The notes: generated by a model not told the origin, from the letters alone. 64,000 bases of DNA from Flavobacterium psychrophilum (GCA_945890865.1 CAMDDB010000001.1:1-64000), one strand, 5' to 3'. Shown: positions 43,459 through 52,338, numbered from the stretch's first letter. Numbers and translations: made by a program.

Positions 43459-44133
43459 GTGGGAAGTAAGAATAAATTAAAGCGATTCAAAGAAAACGAA
43501 ACATTTGTAAATGTTTTTCAGCCAACCAGAGAAGAGGTCGTTGCCGATCAATTTTCAATGAAAGGTAAATGGAATACCGATTTTTTCAAAAATGAACATC
43601 CTATTGTACTCGAATTGGGTTGTGGAAAGGGAGAATATTCTGTAGGTTTAGCCGAAAGAAACCCAAACAAAAATTTTATAGGAATTGACATTAAAGGAGC
43701 ACGCTTTTGGCGAGGGGCCAAAACAGCGGTGGAAAACAGATTACACAATGTGGCTTTTTTGCGTACCCAAATCGAATTAATCGAACAGTGTTTTGCGCCC
43801 AATGAAGTCTCTGAAATTTGGATTACTTTTCCCGATCCACAAATCAAATACAAAAGAACCAAACATCGAATGACTAATGCCGTGTTTTTATCCAATTATA
43901 AAAAAATTCTTAAACCTAATGGATTAATGCATTTAAAAACCGATTCTGAATTTATGCACGGTTACACTTTGGGCTTGTTACACGGCGCCGGACACGAAGT
44001 ATTGTATGCCAATCATAATATTTATCTCAATGAAGGAGCACCTGCCGAAGTTACAGGAATCCAAACTTTTTATGAAAGCCAATATTTAGAAGTTAATAAA
44101 CCCATTACCTATATTCAATTTAGAATACTATAA
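43459..44133 (+). CDS. trmB: tRNA (guanine-N7)-methyltransferase
   Basis: This 224-residue SAM enzyme methylates G46 of tRNA. The SAM loop ELGCGKGEYSVGLA and the FIGIDIKGARFWRG segment are present. The catalytic region ITFPDPQIKYKRTKHRMT is also present. It starts with GTG at 43459; the nearby ATG at 43448 is out of frame. It is followed by two genes with almost no gap, so the three may be co-transcribed. Confidence 0.95.
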   Translation: MGSKNKLKRFKENETFVNVFQPTREEVVADQFSMKGKWNTDFFKNEHPIVLELGCGKGEYSVGLAERNPNKNFIGIDIKGARFWRGAKTAVENRLHNVAFLRTQIELIEQCFAPNEVSEIWITFPDPQIKYKRTKHRMTNAVFLSNYKKILKPNGLMHLKTDSEFMHGYTLGLLHGAGHEVLYANHNIYLNEGAPAEVTGIQTFYESQYLEVNKPITYIQFRIL

Positions 44134-44137
44134 TTGT

Positions 44138-44767
44138 ATGATATTTTTTTTAGCATTCATTTTAGGATTGGTTGTTTCCATTATTGGGATTATAATTCCG
44201 GGTATGTTAAACATGACGATTGCTAAAATTAGTGTGAATGAAAACCGCCACCAAGCCTTGCGTTTTGCATTTGGAGCCATACTTGTAGTTTTTTTTCAAG
44301 CTTTCTTAGGAACGTATTTCGCAAAATTTTTAGATGCGAATCCCGATTTTAGTGAGGGATTAAAAAAAATAGGCACTTTAATTTTTATAGCGATAACCAT
44401 AGTATTCACCATTTTGGGAATGCAAGCCCACAAAAAAAATAAAATTACGGTCGAAATAGAAAATAAAAAAAATCGTTTTTTATACGGAATGGCGTTGTCG
44501 GCAATAAATATGTTAGCCATTCCATGGTATGCCTTTACCAGTTTATTGGTAGCCTCAAAAAAATGGTTTTATTATGACATCATTTCCATACTAATGTTTT
44601 CGTTGGCAGCCGCTTTCGGAACGTATGTGGTGTTTTATTGGTATGCTGTATTTTTTAAGAAAATAGAATATAAATTAGTTTTTATTGTTAAAAATATGAA
44701 TTTTTTTATTGCTTTTCTAACCGGTTTAGTGGCTGTTTCATCGATTTATAAAATTTATTTTAAATAA
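44138..44767 (+). CDS. LysE-family exporter
   Basis: This 209-residue protein has five to six membrane segments and the family N-terminus FILGLVVSIIGIIIPGMLNM, like amino-acid exporters of the LysE/RhtB family. The cargo is unknown. It ends in a TAATG overlap with the next gene and begins 4 nt after trmB. Confidence 0.82.
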   Translation: MIFFLAFILGLVVSIIGIIIPGMLNMTIAKISVNENRHQALRFAFGAILVVFFQAFLGTYFAKFLDANPDFSEGLKKIGTLIFIAITIVFTILGMQAHKKNKITVEIENKKNRFLYGMALSAINMLAIPWYAFTSLLVASKKWFYYDIISILMFSLAAAFGTYVVFYWYAVFFKKIEYKLVFIVKNMNFFIAFLTGLVAVSSIYKIYFK

Positions 44768-45096
44768 TGGAAAGCCATACTTCTCCAGATTCTTTTTTTG
44801 AACGAGTGTATTCAATAGTGCGCCAAATACCCTATGGGAAAGTAACTTCATACGGGGCTATTGCCAAAGCATTAGGAGCTGCACGTTCTGCACGAATGGT
44901 GGGTTGGGCAATGAATGCTTCTCACAGCTTGGAAAATGTACCGGCGCACCGCGTTGTCAATCGAAAAGGATTGCTCACCGGAAAACATCATTTTGAAGGC
45001 ACTCAATTAATGCAACAATTATTAGAAAGCGAAGGCATAAAGATTCAAAACAATCAAATCGTAGATTTAGAAAAGTATTATTGGGAACCAAAATAA
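44767..45096 (+). CDS. Alkyltransferase-like DNA-binding protein (MGMT fold, no catalytic Cys)
   Basis: This 109-residue protein matches the C-terminal DNA-binding domain of O6-alkylguanine alkyltransferase: IPYGKVTSYGAIAKALGA and ARMVGWAMNAS. The active-site PCHR is VPAHRVV here; Ala60 replaces the Cys that accepts the alkyl group. Such alkyltransferase-like (ATL) proteins bind O6-alkylguanine in DNA and recruit nucleotide-excision repair instead of reversing the damage. Start and LysE stop overlap by one base. Confidence 0.9.
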   Translation: MESHTSPDSFFERVYSIVRQIPYGKVTSYGAIAKALGAARSARMVGWAMNASHSLENVPAHRVVNRKGLLTGKHHFEGTQLMQQLLESEGIKIQNNQIVDLEKYYWEPK

Positions 45097-45187
45097 AGTA
45101 ATGCATTTCAATGAGATGCCAAAAGTTACCTTCCTAAAATAACACAACTTTAAGAGATGATCTTTTTTAATCTCATAAACTTCTTAT

Positions 45188-45195
45188 TATCTTTG
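45188..45195 (+). promoter_or_regulatory. -7 box of the mrp operon
   Basis: TATCTTTG at 45188-45195, 25 nt before the ATG. The rest of the gap from 45097 shows no gene. Confidence 0.45.
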
Positions 45196-45220
45196 CAATC
45201 TAAAATCAGTCTGAATAAAA

Positions 45221-46363
45221 ATGAAACTAGATAGAAAAGAAATACTTACTGCGCTAGAATCCATTTCGGTTGCCGGAGAAGGAAAAAACATGGTAGAAAG
45301 TGGAGCCATTCAAAACGTGATTACTTTTGGTGATGAGGTAGTGGTAGATGTACTTTTAGCCACACCTGCCTTGCATATCAAAAAACGCGCTGAGGTAGAT
45401 ATCATCAAAGTCATTCACGAAAAAGTGTATGAAAAAGCCAAAGTAAAAGTCAATATTAAAGTGGAAGCTCCTGAAAAAGCAGAAAATCCGAATCTAATCA
45501 AAGGGAAAGCCATTCCTGGAATTTCAAATATTATTGCGGTTGCCTCTGGAAAAGGAGGGGTAGGAAAATCTACAATTACCGCTAATTTAGCAGTTACACT
45601 CGCTAAAATGGGATTTAAAGTAGGGGTGTTAGATGCTGATATTTATGGACCCTCGATGCCAATTATGTTTGATGTGGAATCAGCCAAACCTATTTCAATT
45701 GAAGTGGATGGAAAATCGAAAATGCAGCCCATCTCAAGTTATGGAGTGGAGATATTATCGATAGGGTTTTTTACAAAGCCTGATCAAGCGGTTATTTGGA
45801 GAGGACCAATGGCTGCTAAAGCACTAAATCAAATGATTTTCGATGCCAATTGGGGACGACTAGACTTCCTTTTAATTGACCTACCTCCAGGAACAGGAGA
45901 CATTCATTTGTCGATCATGCAATCGTTACCTATTACCGGTGCGGTTGTAGTAAGTACGCCACAAGCGGTAGCATTAGCCGATGCCAAAAAAGGCGTATCC
46001 ATGTTTTTATCCGATGCAGTGAAAGTTCCTGTTTTAGGAATTATAGAAAACATGGCTTACTTTACACCTGAAGAGTTACCAGAAAATAAATACTATATTT
46101 TTGGTAAAGAAGGGGCAAAAAATTTAGCGGCTGATTTACAAGTCCCGCTTTTAGGAGAAGTTCCACTAGTGCAAAGTATTCGTGAAGCGGGGGATTATGG
46201 TCGTCCTGCAGCATTACAAACAGCCTCGGTATTAGAGTCTATTTTTGAAACAATTACTCGAAATGTTGTGCAAGAAACTGTAAATCGCAACGAAAGTTTA
46301 CCGCCAACAGAGGCAATTAAAATAACAACAATGGCAGGATGTTCTGCTGTAAAAGGAAAATAA
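45221..46363 (+). CDS. Mrp/ApbC-like iron-sulfur carrier ATPase lacking the CxxC
   Basis: This 380-residue protein has an N-terminal DUF59/MIP18 region (about 1-90) and a P-loop ATPase with the deviant Walker A GKGGVGKST (from about G110). LDADIYGPSMP and LIDLPPGTGD follow. The family carries Fe-S clusters between two subunits through a CxxC after the ENM(A/S)YF motif. Here the sequence runs ENMAYFTPEELPENKYYIFG without Cys. The only cysteine of the protein is C374, near the C-terminus (TMAGCSAVK). It leads a group with NifU, ferredoxin reductase and ferredoxin. Confidence 0.92.
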   Translation: MKLDRKEILTALESISVAGEGKNMVESGAIQNVITFGDEVVVDVLLATPALHIKKRAEVDIIKVIHEKVYEKAKVKVNIKVEAPEKAENPNLIKGKAIPGISNIIAVASGKGGVGKSTITANLAVTLAKMGFKVGVLDADIYGPSMPIMFDVESAKPISIEVDGKSKMQPISSYGVEILSIGFFTKPDQAVIWRGPMAAKALNQMIFDANWGRLDFLLIDLPPGTGDIHLSIMQSLPITGAVVVSTPQAVALADAKKGVSMFLSDAVKVPVLGIIENMAYFTPEELPENKYYIFGKEGAKNLAADLQVPLLGEVPLVQSIREAGDYGRPAALQTASVLESIFETITRNVVQETVNRNESLPPTEAIKITTMAGCSAVKGK

Positions 46364-46433
46364 TCATCATTCACCGTGTCAATTAGTTAAATTTTTTTGA
46401 TACAGCACACATTGAAAATAGATACATTAAATT

Positions 46434-46673
46434 ATGACTACACTTGAAATTAAAGAAAATGTAGAAAAAGCACTCGAGGAAATTCGCCCTTTTTTGAATT
46501 CTGATGGTGGCAATATTTCGTTAGTAGAGATTATTGAGGACAGACATGTGAAAGTGCGTTTAGAAGGCGCATGTACCAGTTGTAATTTTAGTATGAGTAC
46601 CATGAAAGCAGGTGTTGAGACTACCATAAAAAAATATGCACCTCAAATTGAAACTGTAGAAAATATTGCATAA
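46434..46673 (+). CDS. NifU-like Fe-S scaffold protein
   Basis: This 79-residue protein is the single NifU C-terminal domain, with the cluster-binding Cys-x2-Cys in LEGACTSCNFSMSTMKAG. Such Nfu proteins assemble or carry 4Fe-4S clusters. It lies 70 nt after the Mrp-like gene, which fits a shared Fe-S role, and precedes ferredoxin reductase. Confidence 0.93.
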   Translation: MTTLEIKENVEKALEEIRPFLNSDGGNISLVEIIEDRHVKVRLEGACTSCNFSMSTMKAGVETTIKKYAPQIETVENIA

Positions 46674-46729
46674 GATTTATTTTTGCTATTTTTCATACGG
46701 TATAACTTTACTACATTAATAGATACTAA

Positions 46730-47782
46730 ATGATTGAAACAGATATATTAATTATTGGAGCCGGACCTACAGGTCTGTTTGCTGTATTTGAAGCTGGATT
46801 ATTGCAGTTAAGATGTCATATTATTGATGCACTTCCTCAGCCTGGAGGACAATTAGCAGAATTATATCCAAAGAAACCCATATTTGATATTCCGGGTTAT
46901 CCTGAAATTTTAGCAGGAGACTTGGTAAATAACTTAATGGAGCAAATCAAACAATTTCAGCCCGGTTTTACCTTAGCAGAAACAGCAGAAACAATCGATA
47001 AGTTAGAAGACGGGACATTTATTGTTACCACAAATAAAGGAACAAAACATCACGCAAAAGCAGTTGCTATTGCCGGTGGTTTAGGCACTTTTGAACCTAG
47101 AAAACCAGCTCTTGATAATATTTCTTTTTATGAAGAAAAAGGAGTGGAATATTTTGTCAAAGATCCAGAATTATTTCGTGATAAAGAAATTGTAATAGCG
47201 GGAGGAGGCGATTCGGCTTTAGACTGGAGTATTTTTCTTTCCAATGTGGCTAAAAAAGTAACTCTTGTTCATAGAAGAAATGAATTCCGCGGCGCTTTAG
47301 ATTCGGTGGAAAAAGTTCAAGAATTAAAGAAAGAAGGTAAAATCAATTTGATTACTTCAGCTGAAGTAGTAGGCATTAAAGGTGAGGAACATCTCGAGAG
47401 TATTACATTAGAAAGAAACGGTGTTTTAGAACCATTTAAAACCGATTATTTTATTCCTCTTTTTGGATTAACACCAAAGTTAGGAGCCATTGCCAATTGG
47501 GGATTGGAAATCGAAAAAAATGCCATCAAAGTAAATAATGCCTTAGATTATCAAACCAATATTGAAGGGGTATATGCCATAGGCGATGTGAACACGTATC
47601 CAGGAAAATTGAAATTAATTTTATGCGGATTTCACGAAGCTACCTTAATGTGTCAAAGTGTATACAACAGAATCAATCCGGGTAAACGGTATGTATTGAA
47701 ATATACCACCGTTTCTGGAGTAGATGGTTTTGATGGTACTAGAAAAGAAGCTGAAAAAGCGGTTGTAAAATCGATTGATTAA
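46730..47782 (+). CDS. Ferredoxin-NADP reductase, thioredoxin-reductase-like type
   Basis: This 350-residue flavoprotein has the FAD loop IIGAGPTGLFAVFEAG, PQPGGQLAELYP and an NADP loop AGGGDSALDWSI. Because it lacks the CxxC disulfide of thioredoxin reductase, it belongs to the Chlorobium-type ferredoxin-NADP reductases. The C-terminal YAIGDVNTYPGKLKLI binds FAD. The ferredoxin gene begins 1 nt after it, which supports the assignment. Confidence 0.92.
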   Translation: MIETDILIIGAGPTGLFAVFEAGLLQLRCHIIDALPQPGGQLAELYPKKPIFDIPGYPEILAGDLVNNLMEQIKQFQPGFTLAETAETIDKLEDGTFIVTTNKGTKHHAKAVAIAGGLGTFEPRKPALDNISFYEEKGVEYFVKDPELFRDKEIVIAGGGDSALDWSIFLSNVAKKVTLVHRRNEFRGALDSVEKVQELKKEGKINLITSAEVVGIKGEEHLESITLERNGVLEPFKTDYFIPLFGLTPKLGAIANWGLEIEKNAIKVNNALDYQTNIEGVYAIGDVNTYPGKLKLILCGFHEATLMCQSVYNRINPGKRYVLKYTTVSGVDGFDGTRKEAEKAVVKSID

Positions 47783-47783
47783 T

Positions 47784-48116
47784 ATGCCACAAGACGTAAC
47801 TATTTTTATAACCGATAGAAACGGAGTTAGACATGAGGTTTTGGCCCCTACCGACATGAACATGAACCTCATGGAGTTGATTCGGTCCTATGAACTGGCT
47901 GAAGAAGGGACTGTTGGTGTTTGCGGCGGCATGGCCATGTGTGCTTCGTGTCAGTGTTATGTATTGAACGACGTAGTTTCTACTGAGCGCAATCCCGATG
48001 AAGAAGCGATGCTTTGGGAAGCCTATCATGTAAAAGATAATTCAAGATTAGGTTGCCAAATTCCAATCACTGAAGCATTAGAAGGATTAGAAATTGAAAT
48101 AGCACCCGAACAATAA
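47784..48116 (+). CDS. 2Fe-2S ferredoxin, adrenodoxin type
   Basis: This 110-residue protein has cluster cysteines in GVCGGMAMCASCQ (Cys-x5-Cys-x2-Cys) and RLGCQIP. The frame is open to 47775, but that overlaps the reductase stop, so the ATG at 47784 (MPQDVTIFI) is used. It is the likely electron partner of the preceding reductase and may feed Fe-S assembly with the Mrp and NifU proteins upstream. Confidence 0.92.
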   Translation: MPQDVTIFITDRNGVRHEVLAPTDMNMNLMELIRSYELAEEGTVGVCGGMAMCASCQCYVLNDVVSTERNPDEEAMLWEAYHVKDNSRLGCQIPITEALEGLEIEIAPEQ

Positions 48117-48144
48117 AAAAGCGAGAATTTTTTCTCGCTTTTTT
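48115..48144. terminator. Terminator between ferredoxin and DUF3050 genes
   Basis: A6 plus GCGAGAA pairs with TTCTCGC plus T6, over a TTTT loop. Its symmetric A and T runs let it serve the convergent DUF3050 gene too. Confidence 0.88.
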
Positions 48145-48148
48145 ATTG

Positions 48149-48931
48149 TTATACTAATTCAAATTTTCGTTCCATTTGTTCTTCAATGGCGTTCCAAAGT
48201 CCAATTCTTTTTTCTAAAGCTAATTTCGAAACTTCTTGTACTTCGTTCCATTTTTGTTCGGAATCATCCGCTAATTCCACAACCATTTGTAACGCCATAG
48301 GACCATGCTCGTCGGCATCTAATTCAATGTGTCTTTCAAAATAATAGATTAATTTAGACAAATCGGTTTCTGGAAAATTCTGTTGAAAATTGCGTAGAAT
48401 TTCAGTAAACATATTCGGAATCAAATCTTCTCTTCCAAAGGTAAACGCAGCAGCAATTTCATGTGGTTTCCCTTGTTCAATTACTCGAAAAGTAAAATCT
48501 AAAAACGCTTTCACATTCGGATGTAAATCACTTTGTTTGATCGATACAAATATGTTTTTCGTTGCTTCTAAATTCTTCAAAAAGGCATTGATTTGCGTGG
48601 TTGAAGCACCGCATTGTGACATGGCATCAAGATACATTTCAAAATGACTTTGACGTCTGCCATCAATAGTCAAATCGGTTTCTTCTGCCACCACAATCTC
48701 ATTAATTAAATAACGAATTTCTGGATTTCCATTGGGCAACCAAGGGGTGGTTGTACATGTTAATTTATTTTGTAGGGCTTTTAGTAGCGACATAAAATCC
48801 CAAACGGCATAAATATGGTTTTCTAAAAAGCAATGTAAATCTTCTATTGTTTTAACTTTGTTGTACAACGAATGATTTAATAATTGCGCCTTTTGCTGTT
48901 GTATGGATTGATTGATTACTTCAATTCTCAT
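48149..48931 (-). CDS. DUF3050 protein (heme-oxygenase-like fold)
   Basis: This 260-residue helical protein is of DUF3050 type, with YAVWDFMSLLKALQ near the N-terminus and FERHIELDADEHGPMA near the C-terminus. Family members are predicted to fold like heme oxygenase or the iron-binding HDO oxidases, with His and Glu from these motifs at the metal site. No reaction is established here. It stands alone between a terminator and an acyl-CoA dehydrogenase gene. Confidence 0.8.
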   Translation of the reverse strand: MRIEVINQSIQQQKAQLLNHSLYNKVKTIEDLHCFLENHIYAVWDFMSLLKALQNKLTCTTTPWLPNGNPEIRYLINEIVVAEETDLTIDGRRQSHFEMYLDAMSQCGASTTQINAFLKNLEATKNIFVSIKQSDLHPNVKAFLDFTFRVIEQGKPHEIAAAFTFGREDLIPNMFTEILRNFQQNFPETDLSKLIYYFERHIELDADEHGPMALQMVVELADDSEQKWNEVQEVSKLALEKRIGLWNAIEEQMERKFELV

Positions 48932-49008
48932 GTGTAAATTTTTTCGTAAAATTATTAAAGCTCCCCCAAAAAGAGAAGCTTTTTATATTAATTTTATCTA
49001 TTGTTTAA

Positions 49009-50187
49009 TTACTTAAATGCGGAAAAACCTGTTATATCCATACCCGTAATTAATAAATGGATGTCGTGTGTTCCTTCATAAGTCACCACCGACTCTAAAT
49101 TCATCATGTGTCTCATGATTGAATATTCACCAGTGATTCCCATTCCACCCAATATTTGACGAGCGTCACGCGCAATGGTCAATGCCATATCAACGTTGTT
49201 TCTTTTTGCCATTGAAATTTGAGCGGTAGTAGCTTTTCCTTCGTTACGTAAAACGCCTAATCGCCAAGTTAATAATTGTGCTTTTGTAATTTCAGTAATC
49301 ATTTCGGCTAATTTCTTTTGTTGCAATTGCATAGCGCCAATAGGTTTGTCAAACTGAATGCGCTCTTTTGAATAACGTAAAGCCGTATCATAACAATCCA
49401 TTGCAGCCCCAATAGCTCCCCAAGCAATACCATAACGAGCCGAATCCAAACAGCCAAGTGGCGCGCCTAATCCCGATTTGTTCGGTAATAAATTTTCTTT
49501 GGGCACTTTAACGTTGTCAAAAATAAGCTCTCCAGTTGCAGAAGCTCTTAACGACCATTTGTTATGCGTTTCAGGGGTAGTAAAACCTTGCATGCCACGT
49601 TCCACGATTAATCCGTGAATTCTTCCTTCTTCATTTTTAGCCCAAACGATTGCAATATCTGCAAAAGGGGCATTCGAAATCCACATTTTGGCACCGTTCA
49701 AAAGATAATGATCCCCCATATCTTTATAGTTGGTAGTCATTCCACCAGGATTTGAACCATGGTCAGGTTCCGTTAAACCAAAACAACCAATAAATTCTCC
49801 AGTAGCTAATTTGGGTAAATATTTCATGCGTTGTTCTTCGTTTCCATATTTCCAAATGGGATACATTACCAAAGAAGATTGAACTGATGAAGTTGAGCGA
49901 ACGCCCGAATCTCCTCTTTCAATCTCTTGCATAATTAAACCATACGAAATTTGATCCAATCCAGCCCCACCATATTCTTCTGGGATATAGGGTCCAAAAC
50001 CTCCAATTTCGCCCAAACCTTTTACAATTTGATGCGGAAATTCTGCTCTTTGAGCATATTCTTCGATGATCGGGGATACTTCTTTTTTAACCCAAGCCCG
50101 TGCAGCATCACGCACCATTTTATGTTCGTCAGATAATAATTCGTCTAATAAATAATAATCGGGCGATTGAAATAAGTCTGGTTTCAT
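49009..50187 (-). CDS. Acyl-CoA dehydrogenase, glutaryl-CoA dehydrogenase-like
   Basis: This 392-residue flavoenzyme has FGLTEPDHGSNPGGM (FAD/substrate), SVQSSLVMYPIWKYG, the middle KMWISNAPFADIAIVW and the C-terminal YEGTHDIHLLITG. The Glu in the last motif is the catalytic base of glutaryl-CoA dehydrogenases. That subfamily converts glutaryl-CoA to crotonyl-CoA in lysine and tryptophan breakdown. Partner genes for that pathway are not next to it. It has no obvious promoter box in the 74-nt gap upstream. Confidence 0.88.
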   Translation of the reverse strand: MKPDLFQSPDYYLLDELLSDEHKMVRDAARAWVKKEVSPIIEEYAQRAEFPHQIVKGLGEIGGFGPYIPEEYGGAGLDQISYGLIMQEIERGDSGVRSTSSVQSSLVMYPIWKYGNEEQRMKYLPKLATGEFIGCFGLTEPDHGSNPGGMTTNYKDMGDHYLLNGAKMWISNAPFADIAIVWAKNEEGRIHGLIVERGMQGFTTPETHNKWSLRASATGELIFDNVKVPKENLLPNKSGLGAPLGCLDSARYGIAWGAIGAAMDCYDTALRYSKERIQFDKPIGAMQLQQKKLAEMITEITKAQLLTWRLGVLRNEGKATTAQISMAKRNNVDMALTIARDARQILGGMGITGEYSIMRHMMNLESVVTYEGTHDIHLLITGMDITGFSAFK

Positions 50188-50261
50188 AGTTTATGATTTG
50201 AAAAGAACAAAAGTAAGTAAACATTTTTAACAAATCAATGAACGAATGTTATAATTTTTAG

Positions 50262-50969
50262 CTACAACTTCAAATAAAAATCCTTCGTCAAGGCAATATA
50301 TTCTGGGGTATATTGATGGCGCGAAATTTCAATAGTGAGTTCGTCGATCAGTGGTGTTTGTTCTATACGAGTAAAAGCCAATAAACTTCTTTTAATATCC
50401 GATGTGGGCGTGCCTTTTACCCTTGTAATTTGGAGTGGAAATAAATCCAATTCTTTACACATCGAAACAAATTTTGCTTCTTCTTTAAAAGGAATAATTA
50501 CTGAAAATATTCCGTTATCCGAAAGTAATAATGCAGCCGCTTCAATCAATTCTTCAAAAGGCATTGCGTCTTGAAATCGTGCCATGTCACGTTGCGAATC
50601 ATCGGTTTTAAAATCTTCTGCATAAAAAGGCGGATTGGAAATAATTAAATCGTACTTGTCCTCTGGATCGTCCACAAATTCATCCAAACCCGCATGAAAA
50701 CAAAATAAGCGATCACCCCACGGTGAAGTTTCAAAATTTTCAACACATTGTTCGTAAGCATCTTCGTCAATTTCTATAGCATCGATTTGCTCCGCAGTAC
50801 TTCTTTGGGCGAGCATTAAAGACAAAACTCCAGTGCCGGCACCAATATCTAAAATAGCATTTGGATTGTTAATCAATGGAGCCCATGCGCCCAATAGGAC
50901 ACCATCGGTGCCAATTTTCATTGCGCAACGCTCTTGATTAACGGAAAATTGTTTGAAAGAAAAAGTCAT
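50262..50969 (-). CDS. trmN6: tRNA1(Val) adenine-N6 methyltransferase
   Basis: This 235-residue SAM enzyme has the motif I LDIGAGTGVLSLMLAQR and the N6-methyltransferase signature ISNPPFY. The start FSFKQFSVNQERCAMKIGTDGVLLG is that of the YfiC/TrmN6 group, which methylates A37 of tRNA-Val. It is the last gene of rpsP-rimM-trmN6, 6 nt after rimM. Confidence 0.9.
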   Translation of the reverse strand: MTFSFKQFSVNQERCAMKIGTDGVLLGAWAPLINNPNAILDIGAGTGVLSLMLAQRSTAEQIDAIEIDEDAYEQCVENFETSPWGDRLFCFHAGLDEFVDDPEDKYDLIISNPPFYAEDFKTDDSQRDMARFQDAMPFEELIEAAALLLSDNGIFSVIIPFKEEAKFVSMCKELDLFPLQITRVKGTPTSDIKRSLLAFTRIEQTPLIDELTIEISRHQYTPEYIALTKDFYLKL

Positions 50970-50975
50970 TAGGGG

Positions 50976-51503
50976 TTATCCAAGATATAGAGCCACCAAC
51001 CCTTCAGGAGTTTCTAAAGTGATGGTTTTGTTTTTTCGGTCCAAATCGATTATGAAGTCATCGATAAGCGGAATTAATAGTTCAATCCCGTTTTTGTTGA
51101 TTTCAAAAAGGGGTTGAGCACCACTATCATTAATAGCGCTTATTTTTCCGATGTTCCCGTGTTTGGTATCAAGTACATCAAATCCTATAACTTCATGAAA
51201 GTAGAATTGTGTGCCTTCAAGTTGAGGCAACATGGAAAGGGGTAGGTAGATTTCGCTACCCATGATTTCGTCGGCATCTTCTTCAGTTTGAATGTCTTCA
51301 AAACGCACGCGCAAAAATTTTTCTTTGTGAAGCGAACTACTTTCAATAAAAAAAGGAACCAGTGTTTTGTTGAGCTCAACAAAAACTGATTCCAAATTTT
51401 GATACAATTCGGGTTCGTCGGTATCTAAATACGCTAATACTTCCCCTTTGAAACTAAATTTTTTCGCGATTTTACCTAAATAGAAACAATCTTCTTTACG
51501 CAT
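50976..51503 (-). CDS. rimM: Ribosome maturation factor RimM
   Basis: This 175-residue protein has the N-terminal RimM domain (YLGKIAKKFSFKGEVLAYL) and the C-terminal PRC barrel (about 95-175) with FDVLDTKHGNIGKI and PLIDDFIIDLD. It helps assemble the head of the 30S subunit and binds S19. It lies between rpsP and trmN6, so a ribosome protein, an assembly factor and an RNA modifier are made together. Confidence 0.94.
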   Translation of the reverse strand: MRKEDCFYLGKIAKKFSFKGEVLAYLDTDEPELYQNLESVFVELNKTLVPFFIESSSLHKEKFLRVRFEDIQTEEDADEIMGSEIYLPLSMLPQLEGTQFYFHEVIGFDVLDTKHGNIGKISAINDSGAQPLFEINKNGIELLIPLIDDFIIDLDRKNKTITLETPEGLVALYLG

Positions 51504-51517
51504 AAATCGCAGTATGA

Positions 51518-52282
51518 TTAAGCCTCTGTTTCTTCGTTGCTTTCTTCAGCTACTGGAGCTTCTTCTTCAACTGCTGGAGTTTCATCAGCAACTGCTTCAG
51601 TTACTTCTTCAGTAGCAACTTCAGCTACTGGAGTTTCTTCTTCAACTGCTTCAGTTACTTCTTCAACTGTTACTACTTCTTCAGTAGCAACTTCAGCTAC
51701 TACTTCTTCTTCAGCCGCAATTTCAGCAACTGGAGTTTCTTCTACTACAGTTTCAACAATTTCAGCTGTAGCTTCTGTTTCAACTGCTGGAGTTTCATCA
51801 GCAACTACCTCTGTTACTTCTTCAACTTTCGCAGCTTCCGCTTGAGCAGCACTACGTTTTGCATTTGCTTCTTTTTCTGCTTTTAAAGCTTTTGCTTTAG
51901 CCGCTTCTTCAGCTTTAGACAATCCTTCTTTTTTAGCGTCAACTTTGTTTGCTTTTTCATCCAACCAAGCTGCTAATTTAGCATCGGCTTGCTCTTGAGT
52001 AATAGCCCCTTTACGAACTCCTCCATCTAAATGGTGTTTTAATAAAGCACCTTTATAAGATAGAATAGCTCTTGCCGTATCGGTTGGCTGTGCTCCATTG
52101 TGTAACCATTGAACAGCACTTTCTAAGTTAAGGTCAATTGTTGCTGGATTTGTGTTTGGATTGTAAGTTCCGATTTTTTCTAAGAATTTACCATCTCTTT
52201 TTGATCTTGCATCTGCTGCAACAACCCAATAAAAAGGTTTCCCTTTTTTTCCGTGTCTTTGTAATCTAATTTTTACTGACAT
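51518..52282 (-). CDS. rpsP: Ribosomal protein S16 with a long acidic repeat tail
   Basis: This is S16 (residues about 1-85, VKIRLQRHGKKGKPFYWVVAADAR) with a large extension. Residues about 86-150 form a Lys/Ala helix, and about 150-254 is a low-complexity acidic tail of repeated EETPVAEVA/VTEAVADETPAVE units. Ordinary S16 is about 80-90 residues, so the tail is roughly twice the size of the core. It starts the rpsP-rimM-trmN6 unit. The tail presumably stays on the 30S surface and may bind basic proteins or other subunits; this is inference. Confidence 0.93.
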   Translation of the reverse strand: MSVKIRLQRHGKKGKPFYWVVAADARSKRDGKFLEKIGTYNPNTNPATIDLNLESAVQWLHNGAQPTDTARAILSYKGALLKHHLDGGVRKGAITQEQADAKLAAWLDEKANKVDAKKEGLSKAEEAAKAKALKAEKEANAKRSAAQAEAAKVEEVTEVVADETPAVETEATAEIVETVVEETPVAEIAAEEEVVAEVATEEVVTVEEVTEAVEEETPVAEVATEEVTEAVADETPAVEEEAPVAEESNEETEA

Positions 52283-52330
52283 AATCTTGTGATTAATTTT
52301 AAGGTACTCGACCTTGGTTATTTAAGGGTG

Positions 52331-52338
52331 CAAATATA
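52331..52338 (-). promoter_or_regulatory. -7 box of the rpsP operon
   Basis: TATATTTG reads from 52338 to 52331 on the minus strand. A TTTG (52357 to 52354) lies upstream at a short 15-nt spacing. The leader to the ATG at 52282 is about 40 nt. Confidence 0.4.

Noticed and set aside
44767..45096. An active O6-alkylguanine DNA alkyltransferase
   Set aside because: The catalytic Cys is Ala (PAHR) and the N-terminal domain is missing.
51537..51845. A 102-codon Ser/Thr/Ala-rich reading frame on the plus strand
   Set aside because: It is the antisense image of the acidic repeat tail of S16 and has no start signals or promoter of its own.
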